DNA of 64,000 nt from contig CAUJNA010000181.1 in assembly GCA_963377175.1 (NCBI GenBank), positions 28,501-92,500 on the forward strand, read 5' to 3'. The notes beneath the pieces are model-generated. The model did not search any database and was not told the DNA's origin. It saw nothing but the letters and a program-made list of their open reading frames with translations. Source of the stretch: Effrenium voratum. Its lineage: Eukaryota; Sar; Dinophyceae; Suessiales; Symbiodiniaceae. Shown here piece by piece: positions 44,074-56,346 of the stretch (positions are counted from its first letter, which is position 1; each line of letters begins with the position of its first letter). The position numbers and the translations under genes were made by a program.

Positions 44074-44173
44074 TACTTTGGTGCATTTTGCTTGGCTGTT
44101 AGGACTTTCACTTTTTGCCAACTAATGGGTTTTCCACTAAACCACTAAAAGTTAAACTTTTAGCAGGGGAGCA
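44074..44173. mobile_element. CTTTGGTGC...GCAGGGGAGC repeat family, copy 1
   Basis: Shares CTTTGGTGCNTTTTGCTTGG, TTAGGACTTT, CCAACTAATGGGTTTTCC and TTTTAGCAGGGGAGCA with 62065-62164, and more distantly with 59154-59258. Contains the palindrome CTAAAAGTTAAACTTTTAG. Confidence 0.8.
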
Positions 44174-45535
44174 TAAAGCAACCGAGGATATACATATATT
44201 TAATTGTAGCGTTTACCTCTCTGTATGTAAAGTGCTTGAAACCACCCATTGTAATAACTTAGGATTCTTCCTGGCTTTTTTAGTAGACGTTATTTGGGCG
44301 CAATAGCAAAGGATCAACACATCTCTAAGCGCAGCTTTGCTCGGAATCGAGATTTTTCTCTCCATGCGGTAGCATGCACGGACATGGAGGCGGGTGAGTT
44401 TGTGCTTAGGCCGACTTTCCCAAGAACATGGAACCTCGATTTCGGCAATCTTGAACAGACATCCTCAACCAGAGTCCTTTCTGGACATGGCCGAAAGTGC
44501 AGGATTCCTTGTGGTATGCCACAAGGTGGCACCGTTTCTGCTTGTTTTGGTCAGCTTCCCTTCCCACACAGCAAGTTTGCCCATGTATACATTGCCAGGC
44601 TTAGCTGATCTTAGGGAAATCAGACAACCACCATAACCGCTAGGTAGGGGATGTATACCCTTTGTTTTTCAGAATGGGGACTGGTTTAGGGGGAGTGGAA
44701 CACCCAGCCCAATGTATTTGGACGGGTGGTGGGTGCGTTTTGTTCATGTGTTTTTGTTTTTTTGGAGAGGTTGGGACGGTTCTATTTTTTTAGGTGAGGG
44801 TTTTAGTGGTTATGTGTTGTTCATGCTTTTAGTAGACAGAAGCAGGGTGAGAAGGGTGGTGGTTGCCCGGTTGGGACCGTTCTTAAAAAGCTCACGTGCT
44901 TCAAGTTTCCCCTTCTTGATGTTACATCAGTTTCCCTTTCCGGCAGACAAAGTTAAGCGGCCCGGCATCCCCTTGCGGAATGCCGAATGGCTGCAAGCCT
45001 TTAGCTGAAAAGACGTTGAGATGAGTCAGACTTAGACGCAAAAGGCAGTTAGCACAATCCCGTTGAACACGTAGCAAGGACCCAAGACGTGCCTGTTTCA
45101 CGTTTGCTTGTCGACTCACTGGGCAGGGTGCAATGGGGGCTCAGTCTTTCTTCTGTTGTTTGCTTGTTTGCTTGCTTGCGTGCGTTTTGAAACCTGTTCG
45201 ATGTATCGGCAGCTTGCCCTCCTGGCAAAGCCACAGTTGCTGTCTCACACTGGATTTCGGACCCTCCCTTTTATGCGGTTGGCATTTGAAAGAAAAACCA
45301 GCAGGAAGTCGCGATGGTAAACATGGACCGCTTCCTATTTGAGAAACACCCAGTACGACTCGTATGAGAATAATTTATGCCCATTCTGGTTGTTTCCTCC
45401 AGCACGGAATTTAATAGTTCTAAGGGGCCACAGAATGACCAATCGTTTGCCGAATCAGTTCGAACGGAGCTTCGTCTCAAACCGCATAGTATTACAGTAT
45501 TAGAACGGCGCCTCCCAAGCGATGTTTTAGTGTTA

Positions 45536-45651
45536 CTAGGTCCCCAAGTAGTGCCCTTTTACCCTTTTTTTGGGGAGGGTTTCCCTACTGAAATAGCCTA
45601 CAGATAAAAGTTGGTACCCTTATTCTAACCTCTCAAATCTGGAGGACCTAG
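45536..45651. mobile_element. CTAGGTCC element, copy F
   Basis: Complete, flanked by GTTA on both sides. The left flank (45380-45535) is an open frame reading FAESVRTELRLKPHSITVLE with no AT/GC bias, uncertain as coding. Confidence 0.85.
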
Positions 45652-46368
45652 GTTAGGGTAGGAGTTTGAGAATGAAACATATTTGGGCAGCAAGTCGGAA
45701 CCCAAACCCAAGGAAAGGAGAGCAAGTCACCGGGTAGCCCTTCAACATGCATGAGGGGGACACGTCACCGGATGTACTTTCTGCAAGCAAACCTCATTTG
45801 GCAAACAGACAGAGTGAGACGCTCTGTGACCTTGTGTGCATTGTGCGCTTCGCGAGCATATGTACCATGGCGATGAAGGGTGATGCTAGGGGAAATATGG
45901 GTGTCAAAATTTCACCACCATGGGACCACAGGTTTAATCCATTGAATCCGTTTACCAGGGTTCCCTATGGGTACCTATTTTTGCCCCACTGCCACAAAAA
46001 CTCACTTGCAAGGGGTTAAAGGGGGTTAACCTGAAAAGACTCTGGGTCCTTTGGGAACTGAGCATATCGTGTTTTTTTTTTTTCCGAGCCCGGTATCTTT
46101 CTAGGGGTACCTTCCGAAAACCTTCAGAAACCCAGGGAAACGGATTCGGTTATGCAAAGAAGAACGATGGTTGAAAAGAATGGACAAGGAATCACCCCCT
46201 AGAATCTTGTGTACATAGGGCCACCGGGGACTCGATGGATCGATCCAGGCAGCCTGCAGAACCACGGCTCATTCAGCGCAGGCCTAACTGGGTGTCGGGC
46301 CTCTTTTTTTTTCAGATCCCAAGTTGGTGCGTCATTTTTTTGGGGGAGATCCCCCCCAAAAAAAACAA

Positions 46369-46496
46369 CTAGGTCCCCCAGCTAGGTGCCCGACCTCTCA
46401 CCCTTTTTTGGGCGAGGGAGGGTTCCGAACCCTACTCAAATAGACCACAGAAAAAAGTTGGTACCCTTGTTCTAACCTCTCTACTGGAGGACCTAG
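46369..46496. mobile_element. CTAGGTCC element, copy G
   Basis: Complete, flanked by ACAA on both sides. Confidence 0.85.
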
Positions 46497-47262
46497 ACAA
46501 ATACTGTTTTCCTTGAGGTTTCCTTTTACAACCACAAACAAGAGGCTACTTACCCTCAATATTGCGTCGGGCGTTCCCCCCCAAAATTGGCCGGGGTCCC
46601 CTTTTCACACATCTTGTCCCGCCTTCTCTCCTCACGGAACATTCAAATTATGGGTTTGTCTTACAGGGAGCTTCAAGTGAGTGGTTCCTTTTGGCTTTCC
46701 TTGAAAAGTGGTTCCTTTCGGTTCCTCGGCAAATTATGCACCTGTTTCTGATTCTGTTGGATTCAAGTAAAAAAAGAAACATCCAAATTGTCAACTTTCC
46801 AAGTGGCCAGGAGCTGGTGCGTCGGGCTGGCGCCAAGAAAAGTCATCATCTCCACATTGTTTGGCCGTGGGTCATAACCTATGCCTCCATTTTGGGGCGG
46901 ATGAACACCCATGTACCACCTATTTTGATTTTCGCCATTTCTAGGGGCCTTTTGCGAACATGAGCGGAGCAACTTTTTCACGTCACAGATGCTTCAGAAC
47001 AGAAGGAGCAAATAATTGTCATCGAGAAACAAAAGCCTAAACCTAAGCGTTGAGTGTTTTTTGTTTTTTTTTGTTTTTGCGGTGGCAGCGAGAACAGTCG
47101 CTTTGAAAAGCCCCGAACATGTCAATCCATGCCCTTCGAGGTTTTTCTCGCATTGCTGTCATCATAGGACAGCTAGGACAGCAGTGTGAGTTATTAATGT
47201 TGTTTAGGCCCTCATACTGGAACAATATTTGGGTCTGCCTGGTTTTGGGTACCCACATATAT
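46497..47262. other. No gene recognised
   Basis: A 133-codon open frame (46562-46963) has neither exon-like composition nor a domain. The rest is intron-like. Confidence 0.3.
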
Positions 47263-47420
47263 TAATTAATTAATTAATTAATTAATTAATTGATTGATTG
47301 ATTGATTGAACACTATTATTATTATTAATAATATTATTAATATTATTATTATTGCTATTAGATTATAATATATATACATGTGTATCATGAAATATATACA
47401 TATATATATATACACATATT
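47263..47420. repeat. AT-rich microsatellites
   Basis: (TTAA)n, (TGAT)n, (ATT)n and (AT)n runs in succession. Confidence 0.9.
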
Positions 47421-47454
47421 TGGGGGTGTTCGAAGGGAGCCAAGAGGCGTTCTT

Positions 47455-47580
47455 TTTGGCTGGGCCCCGTCTCCGCCGCTCGCCAGGCGGCGCCTGGCCT
47501 CCGCAGAGCCCACAGGCGGGTCGACGAGCGGCGCGTCAGCGAGCGAGCGAGCGAGCGCAAGGAAGGGACGCTCAGGGAAA
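47455..47580. CDS. GC-rich exon island, strand uncertain
   Basis: On + one frame reads AARQAAPGLRRAHRRVDERR, then VSERASERKEG. On - another reads SLARSLTRRSSTRLWALRRP. Base composition matches the exon islands, and + is preferred from the neighbours. Contains GAGC repeats. Confidence 0.3.
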
Positions 47581-48136
47581 CCACGCAGGGAGAATTTCAG
47601 GGGGAACAGGAGAAGGGGGAACAGGAAAGGACACTCAGGGAAGGGAGAATTTCAGGGAAGAGGAGGTGCCAAATTGGTTACAGGGGAACATACAGGGATT
47701 ACAGGGGAAATTCTCTCGCAGGAGCCAGTTGGAAAAAAAGGAGGTGGCAAATTGTTCATGGGTCAGGTCAGTTCGTGCGGGATTTGGGCGTGTTAAAGTC
47801 CTAAAAAAGAATAAGGGTCTTTTACTTAAGGGAAACCTGGGTTCAAAGGTCCCGGGTTTGGTCCCAAATGGCGGCGCGGCGGTTTTTTTTGGAGACCAAG
47901 TTGAACATAGGCTTGGGTTTGGCCAACTTTTCAGCAAAACCAACCAGCAGGGATACAGGGGGAGCCAGTTGGATACAGGAAGAGTCCCCCGTTTGCACCT
48001 TGACGAAGTTGGGAAATGGCGCCAAGGGAATCCCCCCCAGACCCCCCCCCCCTCCCGTATCCCCGCTCCAATGTGAGCCACTTGCTCAAAGGTGGATGCC
48101 CCAAAGATGTCTCGCAAGGGAAGGACCTCACACAAA

Positions 48137-48258
48137 ATCAAAACCCGGGGATTGAAGGTAAGGGACGATCCCCTTGCCAGAAATAGCTGCGGAATTCCGC
48201 CGTCTTAATCCTCTACATGGTTCTGGGAATACGACCATTTTAGTACCAGGTTTTGATT
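48137..48258. mobile_element. TCAAAACCCGG inverted-repeat element, copy 1
   Basis: Left end TCAAAACCCGGGGATTG, right end ACCAGGTTTTGAT, inner ACATGGTTCTGGG. Related copies at 55625-55733 and 56801-56903, and a right end at about 41875-41890. Confidence 0.75.
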
Positions 48259-48774
48259 GCGACTCATGTGGCTCCGCCCTTGAAAGCCACCCCCAAAGCA
48301 TGAGTATTGCTGCAAAATTGTCTGGACACCCGTTGCCTTGGCTGCCAAGGGAACTCACTTTCTGAGTTCTTGTTTCGGTCTTTAGTCGCTTTGTGTGTGT
48401 GTGTTTGTTTTTTTTTACATAAATAGTTATTTGGTACTTTGTTCTTGGCCAATCCACTTGATCGGAAGTGAGGGCACCTTGGTAAGTGGAACCAAGACCT
48501 TCAAAATTAAATCCCCTAGCTCTTAATGCATTTCGCCACACCCACATTTGTGTGTTCTTCCTTGCGTTTGTCCGGTGATTTGTGGGCGTGTCACTCTTCT
48601 CCTCTTTTCTGGGGACCTCCGCAAATCCCGGTGTTTTCTCCTCTCGCTTTCCGTGTACTAAGGGGGTTCCCATGTAAAGAGTTGCGAGGGCGGATATCCG
48701 GCGACTGCCCCTGACGAACCTTCATGAATCCCAGGCTTTGAGGACGTCCCAGCCCCGGAAAAAAAACACGCGCC

Positions 48775-48826
48775 GGGCCAGTCTTCCGGGCCAGTCTTCC
48801 GGGCCAGTCTTCCGGGCCAGTCTTTC
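48775..48826 (+). repeat. 13-bp tandem repeat x4
   Basis: Four units of GGGCCAGTCTTCC (last one TTTC). A GC-rich, possibly coding patch follows (48835-48905). Confidence 0.9.
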
Positions 48827-49170
48827 GGCACGGAGCCGCCTTTTTCCCGCGAAGAACGGGGTCCTGAGGCATGGCCGCATGAACCGCTCCGCAGATTCAG
48901 AAGACGAGATTCCGGCCACTTGTGGTTCTTCCCCTTCTTTTTTTTCCGAAGCAACAGACGCTGCCGACCATTTGGGGCTCCCATTTTCCTATTCTTTGCA
49001 GACACCAGAAGCCATGCTTCAGAATCCCTTTTTGGTTCAACCGGAAGCGAATTCGGGGGTTTCGGTACCGAAACCGGTCGATTTTTTGACCGTAGGAGTG
49101 GAGTGATTTGGCCCACCGGATCGATCCCAAAAAATAGAATCGCGGTCCAAGTTGATGAGTCATGGACTTT

Positions 49171-49282
49171 ACATGGTTGTTGTTGGGGGAAAAAGCAACT
49201 ACATTTTTGCTTGCTGTGGTTTAGTGGGAAATCCCCACTAAACGGCTAAAATGTTCAATTTGTTGCTCCCCTTCCAACGTCA
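49171..49282. mobile_element. ACATGG...CCCCTTCCAACG repeat family, copy 3
   Basis: Shares the TTGTTGTTGG, TGGTTTAGTGGGAAATCCCC and GCTCCCCTTCCAACGTCA blocks with 33607-33725. Confidence 0.75.
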
Positions 49283-49858
49283 GGTGTTAGGGGTTTGGAA
49301 GAAGAGCTCGGTGAACTAGGGGGCTTGGAGCATGACAAACAAACAGTTTTAGACTTGCCGGAGTTCTGAGCAAGCGAGGGTGAGACATACCCTGCAAAGC
49401 GGCTGGACATAACGCCCCTGGTAGATTCTCCCCCAATATGGCTGGGTAGCGCCCCAAAAGTGGTTGGTGGACATGAACTCCAACATGATGTCCGCCAAAA
49501 GGTCTCCTATTAAAAATGACACACACACACATGGAAACAAGAACAACAAGATTTCGAATACCACTTCAGTTGGGGACACGGAACACCACAACTCATCCGC
49601 ATCTGTCTCCAAGACTTCACGCTGTCAGGTTGGCGTGGCTGCGCCACAGGACGGGTTTTCGGCGTTCCGGAGTTTCAATGGCTTCATGACCTCCGTTGAG
49701 CCGTCGGTATTGGGATATTTCAGGGTAATGTCCACCTCTGATTAATACATAGGGCCCCTTTTTTCCGAATGACCCTAAATAAAATTAATGGGGGAAAAAT
49801 CAGGGTCAGGAAAAGTTTAGAATGTGTTTAGTATTGGGCTCTGTTTTCTTGGTTTTCG

Positions 49859-49971
49859 AATACTACTTTAGAATTGGGCCAATTCTAAAGTAGTATTGGG
49901 CATGTTGTTTTTTCTTATTTTGCTTTTGGGGGAATACTAGTTTAGAATTGGGCCAATTCTAAAGTAGTATT
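49859..49971. repeat. Twin 39-bp palindromes
   Basis: 49859-49897 is a perfect palindrome: AATACTACTTTAGAATTGG, one G, and its complement. 49933-49971 is the same with one mismatch (ACTAG for ACTAC). Both are followed by GGGC. A degenerate half (TTTAGAATG, TTTAGTATTGGGC) lies at 49816-49838. Confidence 0.95.
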
Positions 49972-49983
49972 GGGCCAAGAACT

Positions 49984-50290
49984 TTTGCATGCATTTAATG
50001 AGGCTTTGCATGGGCTGGCATGCATTCCAGGAGGGATTGAGAAGGAAATTCATGAGGGTTTGCATGCGCTGGCATGCTTTTTAGGAGGGATTGAGAAGGA
50101 CATTCATGAGGGTTTGCATGCACTGACATTCTAGGAGGGATTGAGAAGGACATTCACGAGGGTTTGCATGGACTGGCATGCATTCTAGGAGTGATTGACG
50201 GTTTGCATGGGCAGGCATGTGTTTTAAGAAGGATTGAGAAGGACATTCATGAGGGTTTCCATTGACTGGCACGCATTCTAGGAGGGCTTA
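49984..50290. repeat. About 50-bp tandem repeats (TTTGCATG / GGAGGGATTGAGAAGGA)
   Basis: Six units. TTTGCATG-type cores start near 50005, 50059, 50113, 50163, 50211 and 50255, each followed by CTGGCATGC and AGGAGGGATTGAGAAGGACA. Confidence 0.9.
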
Positions 50291-50306
50291 AGATATTGGG
50301 CTCAGA

Positions 50307-50699
50307 ATGCACACGCATCAGCAGGATATTGAAAAGAAGGCTGACATGCTGAAGGAGAAGCAGGAGCAGGCCTACGAGTCAGCAAAGGAAAGATGAAGCA
50401 AACTGAAGAGCATGACCAGCCAGTCAGCACTTGCAGCAATGCAGGCCATGAATGAGAACAAGTACTTCAGTGTCCTCAATTTGAGTGAGGAAGCATGTCT
50501 TGAGATCGAGAGCAGGCTGGCCCCATGCAGCAAATGCAGATTTCAATCAGAATGCATGAGGTGCAGCAGCATGAAGGCCATGTCCTACTGGGTCAGGAAG
50601 GAAGCATTTCAAGCTGGCATGTGTTTTGCATGCTGGTTCTGGCTGAAATCCAGGCAAGCAGGGTCCAGGCCCTTGACCCTGAATAAAGACAAGTGTTGA
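50307..50699 (+). pseudogene. Cysteine-rich ORF with an in-frame TGA
   Basis: ATG at 50307 opens MHTHQQDIEKKADMLKEKQE. A TGA at 50394-50396 follows, and the same frame then continues without a break for 100 codons: SALAAMQAMNENKYFSVLNL, then CSKCRFQSECMRC (C-x2-C-x5-C-x2-C, zinc-binding type) and CFACWFW, ending TAA... no later than the TGA at 50697-50699. Unlike neighbouring genes it has no intron. Either a decayed element gene, a start at 50412, or a read-through codon. Function unknown. Confidence 0.5.
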
Positions 50700-50965
50700 A
50701 ACCCATGCAAACCTAAGTGGGGATGAGGGTCATGCAATGTGTTTGCATGCTGGTTTTGATTGAACTCTCAGCAAGTTCCAATGAGAATGAGGGTCCAGGC
50801 CAGTGACCCTGAACAAAGATAAGTGTTGAATCCCATGCAAATCCAGTGTTGCTTGCGTGCTGGCTTGGGCTGAAATCCATGCAAATTCCAATGAGAATGA
50901 GGGTCCAGGCCCTTGGCCCTGAATAAAGACAAGTGTTGAAACCCATGCAAACCTAAGTGGGGATG
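50628..50965. repeat. 110-117 bp tandem repeats overlapping the ORF end
   Basis: Three units starting at GCATGCTGG (about 50628, 50745 and 50855), each with GGGTCCAGGCC and GAATAAAGACAAGTGTTGAA-type blocks. The first unit is the 3' end of the cysteine-rich ORF. Confidence 0.85.
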
Positions 50966-52772
50966 AGTGCTGACAGGCTGCAGCATTGCTTGGTTGGTGA
51001 AGTTTGTACTGTCAAAGGCTACCCGCGGCTGCTTCGGGCCAAAGCTTCCCTGCAATTAGGAAGGTCCCCCCTATTCTAAATACCATCTTTTTTAAGGGGT
51101 TTTATTTGCTGTGTAAAAGCCCAGGTTTTCATGGTACTGAACGTTGACAGGATGCCCTAAACAACGGGCGTGCGTGTCTCACGACCTCGAACCATTCGTA
51201 CGGCGCAAATATGATTTTTATTAGGGGGTTGATATTCTTACTGGTGCGCAGCAGGGAATGAGTTGGAATGACCCCAAATAATCATTTCTTGTGGTGTGCT
51301 TTGTTCGGATATCCCCAAACGCTTCATTCTCAATGGGCAGCGTCTGCCAAGACGATTTTCTGAGTCTGCTGTGGGATTATGGGACCACAAAAAACGGTTC
51401 GGGCTCTTCCAAAAACCGAGCGGCCGGTTTCCCTTGGTCAACCCCTAACCCAACTCCTTCACAAAGCGGGGACCGTGTAGGTGGCTGTGGCTCCAAGAAC
51501 CGGTACCCAAATGTAACCCTGGTAAGTGGAAACATGGACCAAAACCTGCGTAACCCCAGCTGTTGAATTTTGAGCCACATCCAGGTGTGGAATTTCCTGG
51601 GGGATGGATTCAACCACTTGTTGGTTGCAAAGAGTCCGTCCATCGCGGGGCGTTTGGCAATACATCTTTGTCCTCGGCTAAAGTGATGGAAAAGATGTCA
51701 ATAGGACGTGGGGAGACCGACGGAGCGAAACCTTGTTGGAAAGGTACCGTTTTTAGGTTATTTCAAAGAGACCAAAAGAAACCCAGCATATTATGTGTTT
51801 ATTTATTTATTTGGGGGGGTCCCCCCACATAAGGAATACCTTCCAAAACAACTGGACGTACGCCCCCATGAAGCCAAAACGTGCCCAATCACATGTCATA
51901 CCCACATTTATGTTGAGTGACAGGTTGAACACGTAGTTATGTAAGTGTGTCCTTCTCAAAGGAAGATGCCCTGATTATGATGGGATAGGGAAGCCAAAGG
52001 ACAACATCAAACAAGGGGGACCCATTTTTCGGTGTTGTTTTTAAAGTGTCCCTTTAGACCAACTCAAAATGCGCACACCCTCAATTCCAACACCAACCCA
52101 TTTCGACACATACCCATCTTGCGTGAAGGACAACGAGCTGGCCAATAAGGCCGAAAGGAGGGATGGGTTTCAGGGCGAAGGATTTCATTGAGCGAAGATG
52201 GGCTTGTCCATACTGTAGATGTCCTTTTGATTGGTTCGTTTGGTCAATGCAATAGATGGCACTGCTTTAGACGGGTTTGTGCTCCATGTGTCAGGGAAAC
52301 TCATATATGTGTCCAAAAGTCTAGCGGGTGATTCCCCATGCGTTTTAAGCATCGTTCTTTTCAAGAGCCAGCCATTTTCCCTGGGTTTCAAAGGAGGTTT
52401 TATGGGAAGATTCGGATCCCTGCAAAGAATGGACATGGAAGGTCTTAAAAAAATTCGGGAACGCCCAAAATGCCCCTTGTAAGACCCAACCTGAAAAAAG
52501 GGGGCCCTTCTAAAAAGGGGGGCTCACCCACCTCACCCCGCCGAGAGGTTCTCCGGGTCGAGCCTTCGGGTTCGTAGGGCTCATCCCTCGGTGGGTCCAC
52601 ACGGGAAGCCACGGGAAGCCACGGGCAAGGAATGGAGATGGGTTGTGGCAACCAAAAGTAAAGGGCTGGGGTGAATTACGCGGGAATTTCGTCTTTGGTA
52701 CACCATTTACCTTTTGGTGCCATTTTGGAATTCCATTTTGGAATTCCACGGGTTTGAGCCGCAGCCATGTGA
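50966..52772. other. No gene recognised
   Basis: Intron-like DNA with G/C homopolymers. A few open frames, none with exon-like composition. Confidence 0.35.
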
Positions 52773-52937
52773 ATGGATCCGGATGCTTCCCGGCTCTCGC
52801 AGGCGGCGGAGGTCACGGTACTGCGGAGCCGACTGCAGCACTTTGAGAAGGAGAACACGCGCCTGCAGAACGCCCGGAAACTCAGAGACATCCATTTCCT
52901 CAAACATCCGGACAACATCCATTTGCAGGGGTCATGA
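52773..52937 (+). CDS. Coiled-coil exon or 54-residue ORF
   Basis: ATG at 52773, TGA at 52935-52937. MDPDASRLSQAAEVTVLRSR, then LQHFEKENTRLQNARKLRD: Leu-spaced heptads typical of a coiled coil. GC-rich up to about 52885, so it may be an exon whose 3' end lies before the stop. Confidence 0.5.
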   Translation: MDPDASRLSQAAEVTVLRSRLQHFEKENTRLQNARKLRDIHFLKHPDNIHLQGS

Positions 52938-52982
52938 TTTTCACGGTTTCTGGGGGTTATCAAAGTCAGACATGGGGTGGTT

Positions 52983-53036
52983 TCCCTTTAACCCACCACT
53001 TAGGGGGTGACTTTGACCATGGTAAATTAAGGAGGT
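52983..53036. repeat. Dispersed repeat pair, copy 2
   Basis: Match to 40100-40153 (GGGGGTGACTTTGA, TTAAGGAGG). Confidence 0.6.
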
Positions 53037-53378
53037 CAGATTTGCTTAAGAAATAGACGGGTTCCACTGGTTTAGATGGCTATGCCATTGGAAAAGAGGC
53101 CTTCGGCCCAATTTTTGGATAGGAAAGCCGCTTTGAAATCAAGCGCATCAACCCCCAAAAAGAGGGGGCGCCACGTCATGTTCTTTTTTTCATTGAGACA
53201 AATCGAAACTTGGGGTCTCAGCCGTTTGGGTGTGTTGAGGCAGAGAAAAGAGAAGCTGGATGTTTTATGTGCGCCAAACACAAGCAAACTGGCACACGTC
53301 CAGGATGAGACTCCTTTACCGGCGAAACAAACACACATCGCTTTCCAAGGGGTGACTTCTACTTGGGTTTTGCTTCCG

Positions 53379-53485
53379 CTCGGTCCCCCAGTGTCCCTTA
53401 TTTGGGGGAGGGTTTCCCTACTAAAATAGACTACAGACAAAAAGTTGGTACCCTTATTCTATCCTCTGAAATCTGGAGGACCTAG
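53379..53485. mobile_element. CTAGGTCC element, copy H
   Basis: Left end mutated to CTCGGTCCCCCAG, right end GGAGGACCTAG. No clear target duplication. A candidate exon (FRSAVREAEIATIHSIVPNA) lies at 53640-53795. Confidence 0.8.
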
Positions 53486-53795
53486 TAGTGGTCAATTTGA
53501 ATCGCCCGGTGATTGAAAGCGATGCCTTTCCAGCATGCCGTCCAGCAGGGCGGATGCTTACCGTGACGAAATCCTGCACCACTTTGACCCATGGTTGAAA
53601 CCCTTCTTCTTTGGTATGTACAGGGTAATCGAATCATTCCAGGGTTTCAGATCGGCGGTGCGAGAAGCGGAGATCGCAACCATCCACAGTATTGTTCCCA
53701 ATGCCATTTTGTACTACACCGACTCGACCGACTCGATCCTATGGCGCAATGATGCCCTGCGTTTGGACGGCGCTTCAGAGGAACACGACGGTTGA

Positions 53796-55624
53796 ACAGC
53801 TTGCAAAGCAAGGTGAAAGATGAGCCTCAAGCGTACACATGCCAGCAGTTCTCTTTCGGGACTTGCACCAAGTGTTTGTGTTTCCACGAAAAAAAAAAAA
53901 AAAAAACAATGATCGACCATTTTGGCTTTGGGCTTATCGAACAGAAAGGGTCCTACGATTGATTTTCCAAATTTAGGGCGCTCGCAGGCGAACCGGCGAA
54001 CCATGGGGCGGATTAACGCGGTTTCGCTCGCCGTGAAATCGGTCGGCTCACTTTTTTCTCAGGGTCCCCGCTTTTTTTGTGAGACAAGCATGAAGCAACC
54101 ATCTCTGATGTTGGTGCGTCTTTACTTTCTCTTAAGTGAGAATTTGTTGTGTTTGCAATCCTGTTTTTGGTCCACTTCCAACTGGGCACCTGTAGCAAAA
54201 CAGGGTCGCAACTTACATCATTGATTTGTGGATCAAACAGGGCCACAATCCATTTGGGGGTGTTTGTTTTGGAGTGTACGTCTTGTGGGCTTGTTTTGCA
54301 GGGAACTAAGAAACAAACACATCTTCTTTTTTTGGGGGGGCCCCTGAATAGACGCATCCGTTTGGGGCCTCACCCGGACCCCATCCAGTCAGTGTGCTTC
54401 CATGTGTAAGGCACACCGATTTGGCCCAACAAAATCCTCGTGGCCATGTTCAAAGGTCGTCTTACAGCCTCAAACCTTGACCCTAAGCCCTAAGTAAACA
54501 TGACCTCCTCGAGGAAGTTGAACCATTGTACTGGGGTCTCTACCAAAGCTATTTTTAGTCTTGGGGTTGACTCAATCTGAAACAACCTCAAAATACAAAT
54601 GTGTACCAGAGAGCCATGTTTTGGGGTTCCCTACCACTTCGGGTGACTTTCGCCAATAATGAGCCAACTGGGATGTTCAACCAACGTGTAAGTAGGTTGC
54701 TTCACCAGAGGACGATCGCTCCAGTTGCAGCAGTTGTTATAGCTTACTGACCTGACGTTGAACATCCAAGACGCTTCTCAAAACCTGCGCCATGGCCATC
54801 TACCTGGTAGTAAGGCTTATACTCATTTCTATTAAAGGATTCCCCCATCATAGGCCATGGTTTGTTTGATGGTTTCATGTTGGTCAGGACTGAAACCGCA
54901 AGAAACACACTTCTTGGCAGGCCCTCTATGTTGATGCACACATATCTCACCATGGTTTGTGCTTTAACTTGCCACAGTCAGGGAATCTACGAAGGGCCCT
55001 TTCTCTTTGAGACTCGCCCAATCTCACCAAACCGCATGCACTAAGCCTGGGTGTTCTTAGTGAATCGCCCAATCTCGCCAGGCGCATTCACTAAGCCCGG
55101 TTTTTGTTTCTTCGTGTGTCCTTTTCTCTGAACGCAGCCCCCGAATATGATAACTTATTTCTCCAACTGCGGGACACCCTTTCGCTTGCTTGTTGTTGTT
55201 TTTTTCAGTGGCTCACTTCCTAAGTTCTTGGACTCTAGTCCACCTTTTTTGATTGAAGGGCAGACGAAAAGTGGACCGTTTTAGTTTGGTAAGTGTAAAG
55301 TTTCTGGTCTCTTTTTTTTTGGGCCAGCCACTCAGCAAGTGAGTGGGTGGTTTGTTTGTTGTAAACAACCAGTTTCTGGTTACTTTTTTCGGCCAATTGA
55401 CTCGATCCGCAGTGAGAGGGGTTCTCTAAAAGGAAGACAACCAGTTACTGTAACCGACCCATTGGGGGTCCCTTTTGGAAACAAGCTCTCGGAATCTGAA
55501 TTGGAGCCATGAGGGCTGCACAGTTGTAATGTTGACCCCATAGTAATCAACCCCACAATAGGGGTGTGTCCCTGGGTTTGCCGGGGAATCAGACCACTTT
55601 TGGAGGGATTTTCACGCTCCCGAA
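53796..55624. other. No gene recognised
   Basis: A poly-A run at 53889-53906 and CTAAGCCCGG-type echoes near 55030-55100. No exon island. Confidence 0.35.
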
Positions 55625-55733
55625 GTTCATAAACTGGGGTTGGAAACCGATAGTCCCGAAACAGCTGTGGTCGCCTGTCAGATTTCCTTACCATGGTTCT
55701 GGGTATCGACCATTTTAATACCGGGTTTTGATG
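55625..55733. mobile_element. TCAAAACCCGG inverted-repeat element, copy 2
   Basis: Right part CCATGGTTCTGGG, ACCATTTTAATACCGGGTTT is well preserved; the left end is diverged. Confidence 0.6.
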
Positions 55734-55747
55734 GTGGTTCATCTGGG

Positions 55748-55850
55748 GTCAAGTGCCCTTTCTCACCCCTTGGTTGGGAGGGTCCCCCTACTGAAGTAGA
55801 CTACAGAAAAAAGAAACGGCGACTTATTCCAATCCACTGGAGGACCCGAG
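55748..55850. mobile_element. CTAGGTCC element, copy I (degraded)
   Basis: AAGTGCCCTTTCTCACCCCT, CCCCCTACTGAAGTAGACTA and CTGGAGGACCCGAG remain; both ends mutated. Confidence 0.7.
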
Positions 55851-56346
55851 GCTCAACATCAGCTCGGCGCCATGTTGCGCAGTTTTTTTTCTCGGACCCG
55901 AGGAGCTGGCCTGTGCCAAGGATCGACGGGGGCGGCGTAGTGGTTGACCCCGAAAAGGCGGCGGCCTTGTGAAAGGGGCGGCTCGTCTTTTGGGAAGGGG
56001 AACCATTTTTGGTTGGTTTTTAGAGGGACACGAAATAGGTTGAGCCAAGCAATTGTTTTTTTTTGGGGGGGGGAACTCAGCATTTTAGGGGACCATTTTG
56101 AGAACCCAAGAGAGGCTGGCAGAATGGGTTTCTGTGGTTGATTCTGGGGTCGACAATGCTGGCAACTCACTGAAACAACGCCGAGCCCTTTCGCAGAAGC
56201 GCAGCTTTGGTTGAAACTCGCTGCTGATGGTTGGCCAGCTGGACTTCACTTGGCCAGATTGTGGTCAGGATATTTTGATTTGATGGTAGGGATGGGAAGG
56301 AACGAGGTCAAAGCTGGGATCTGCGCCAAGCCACGAGGTAACATAA

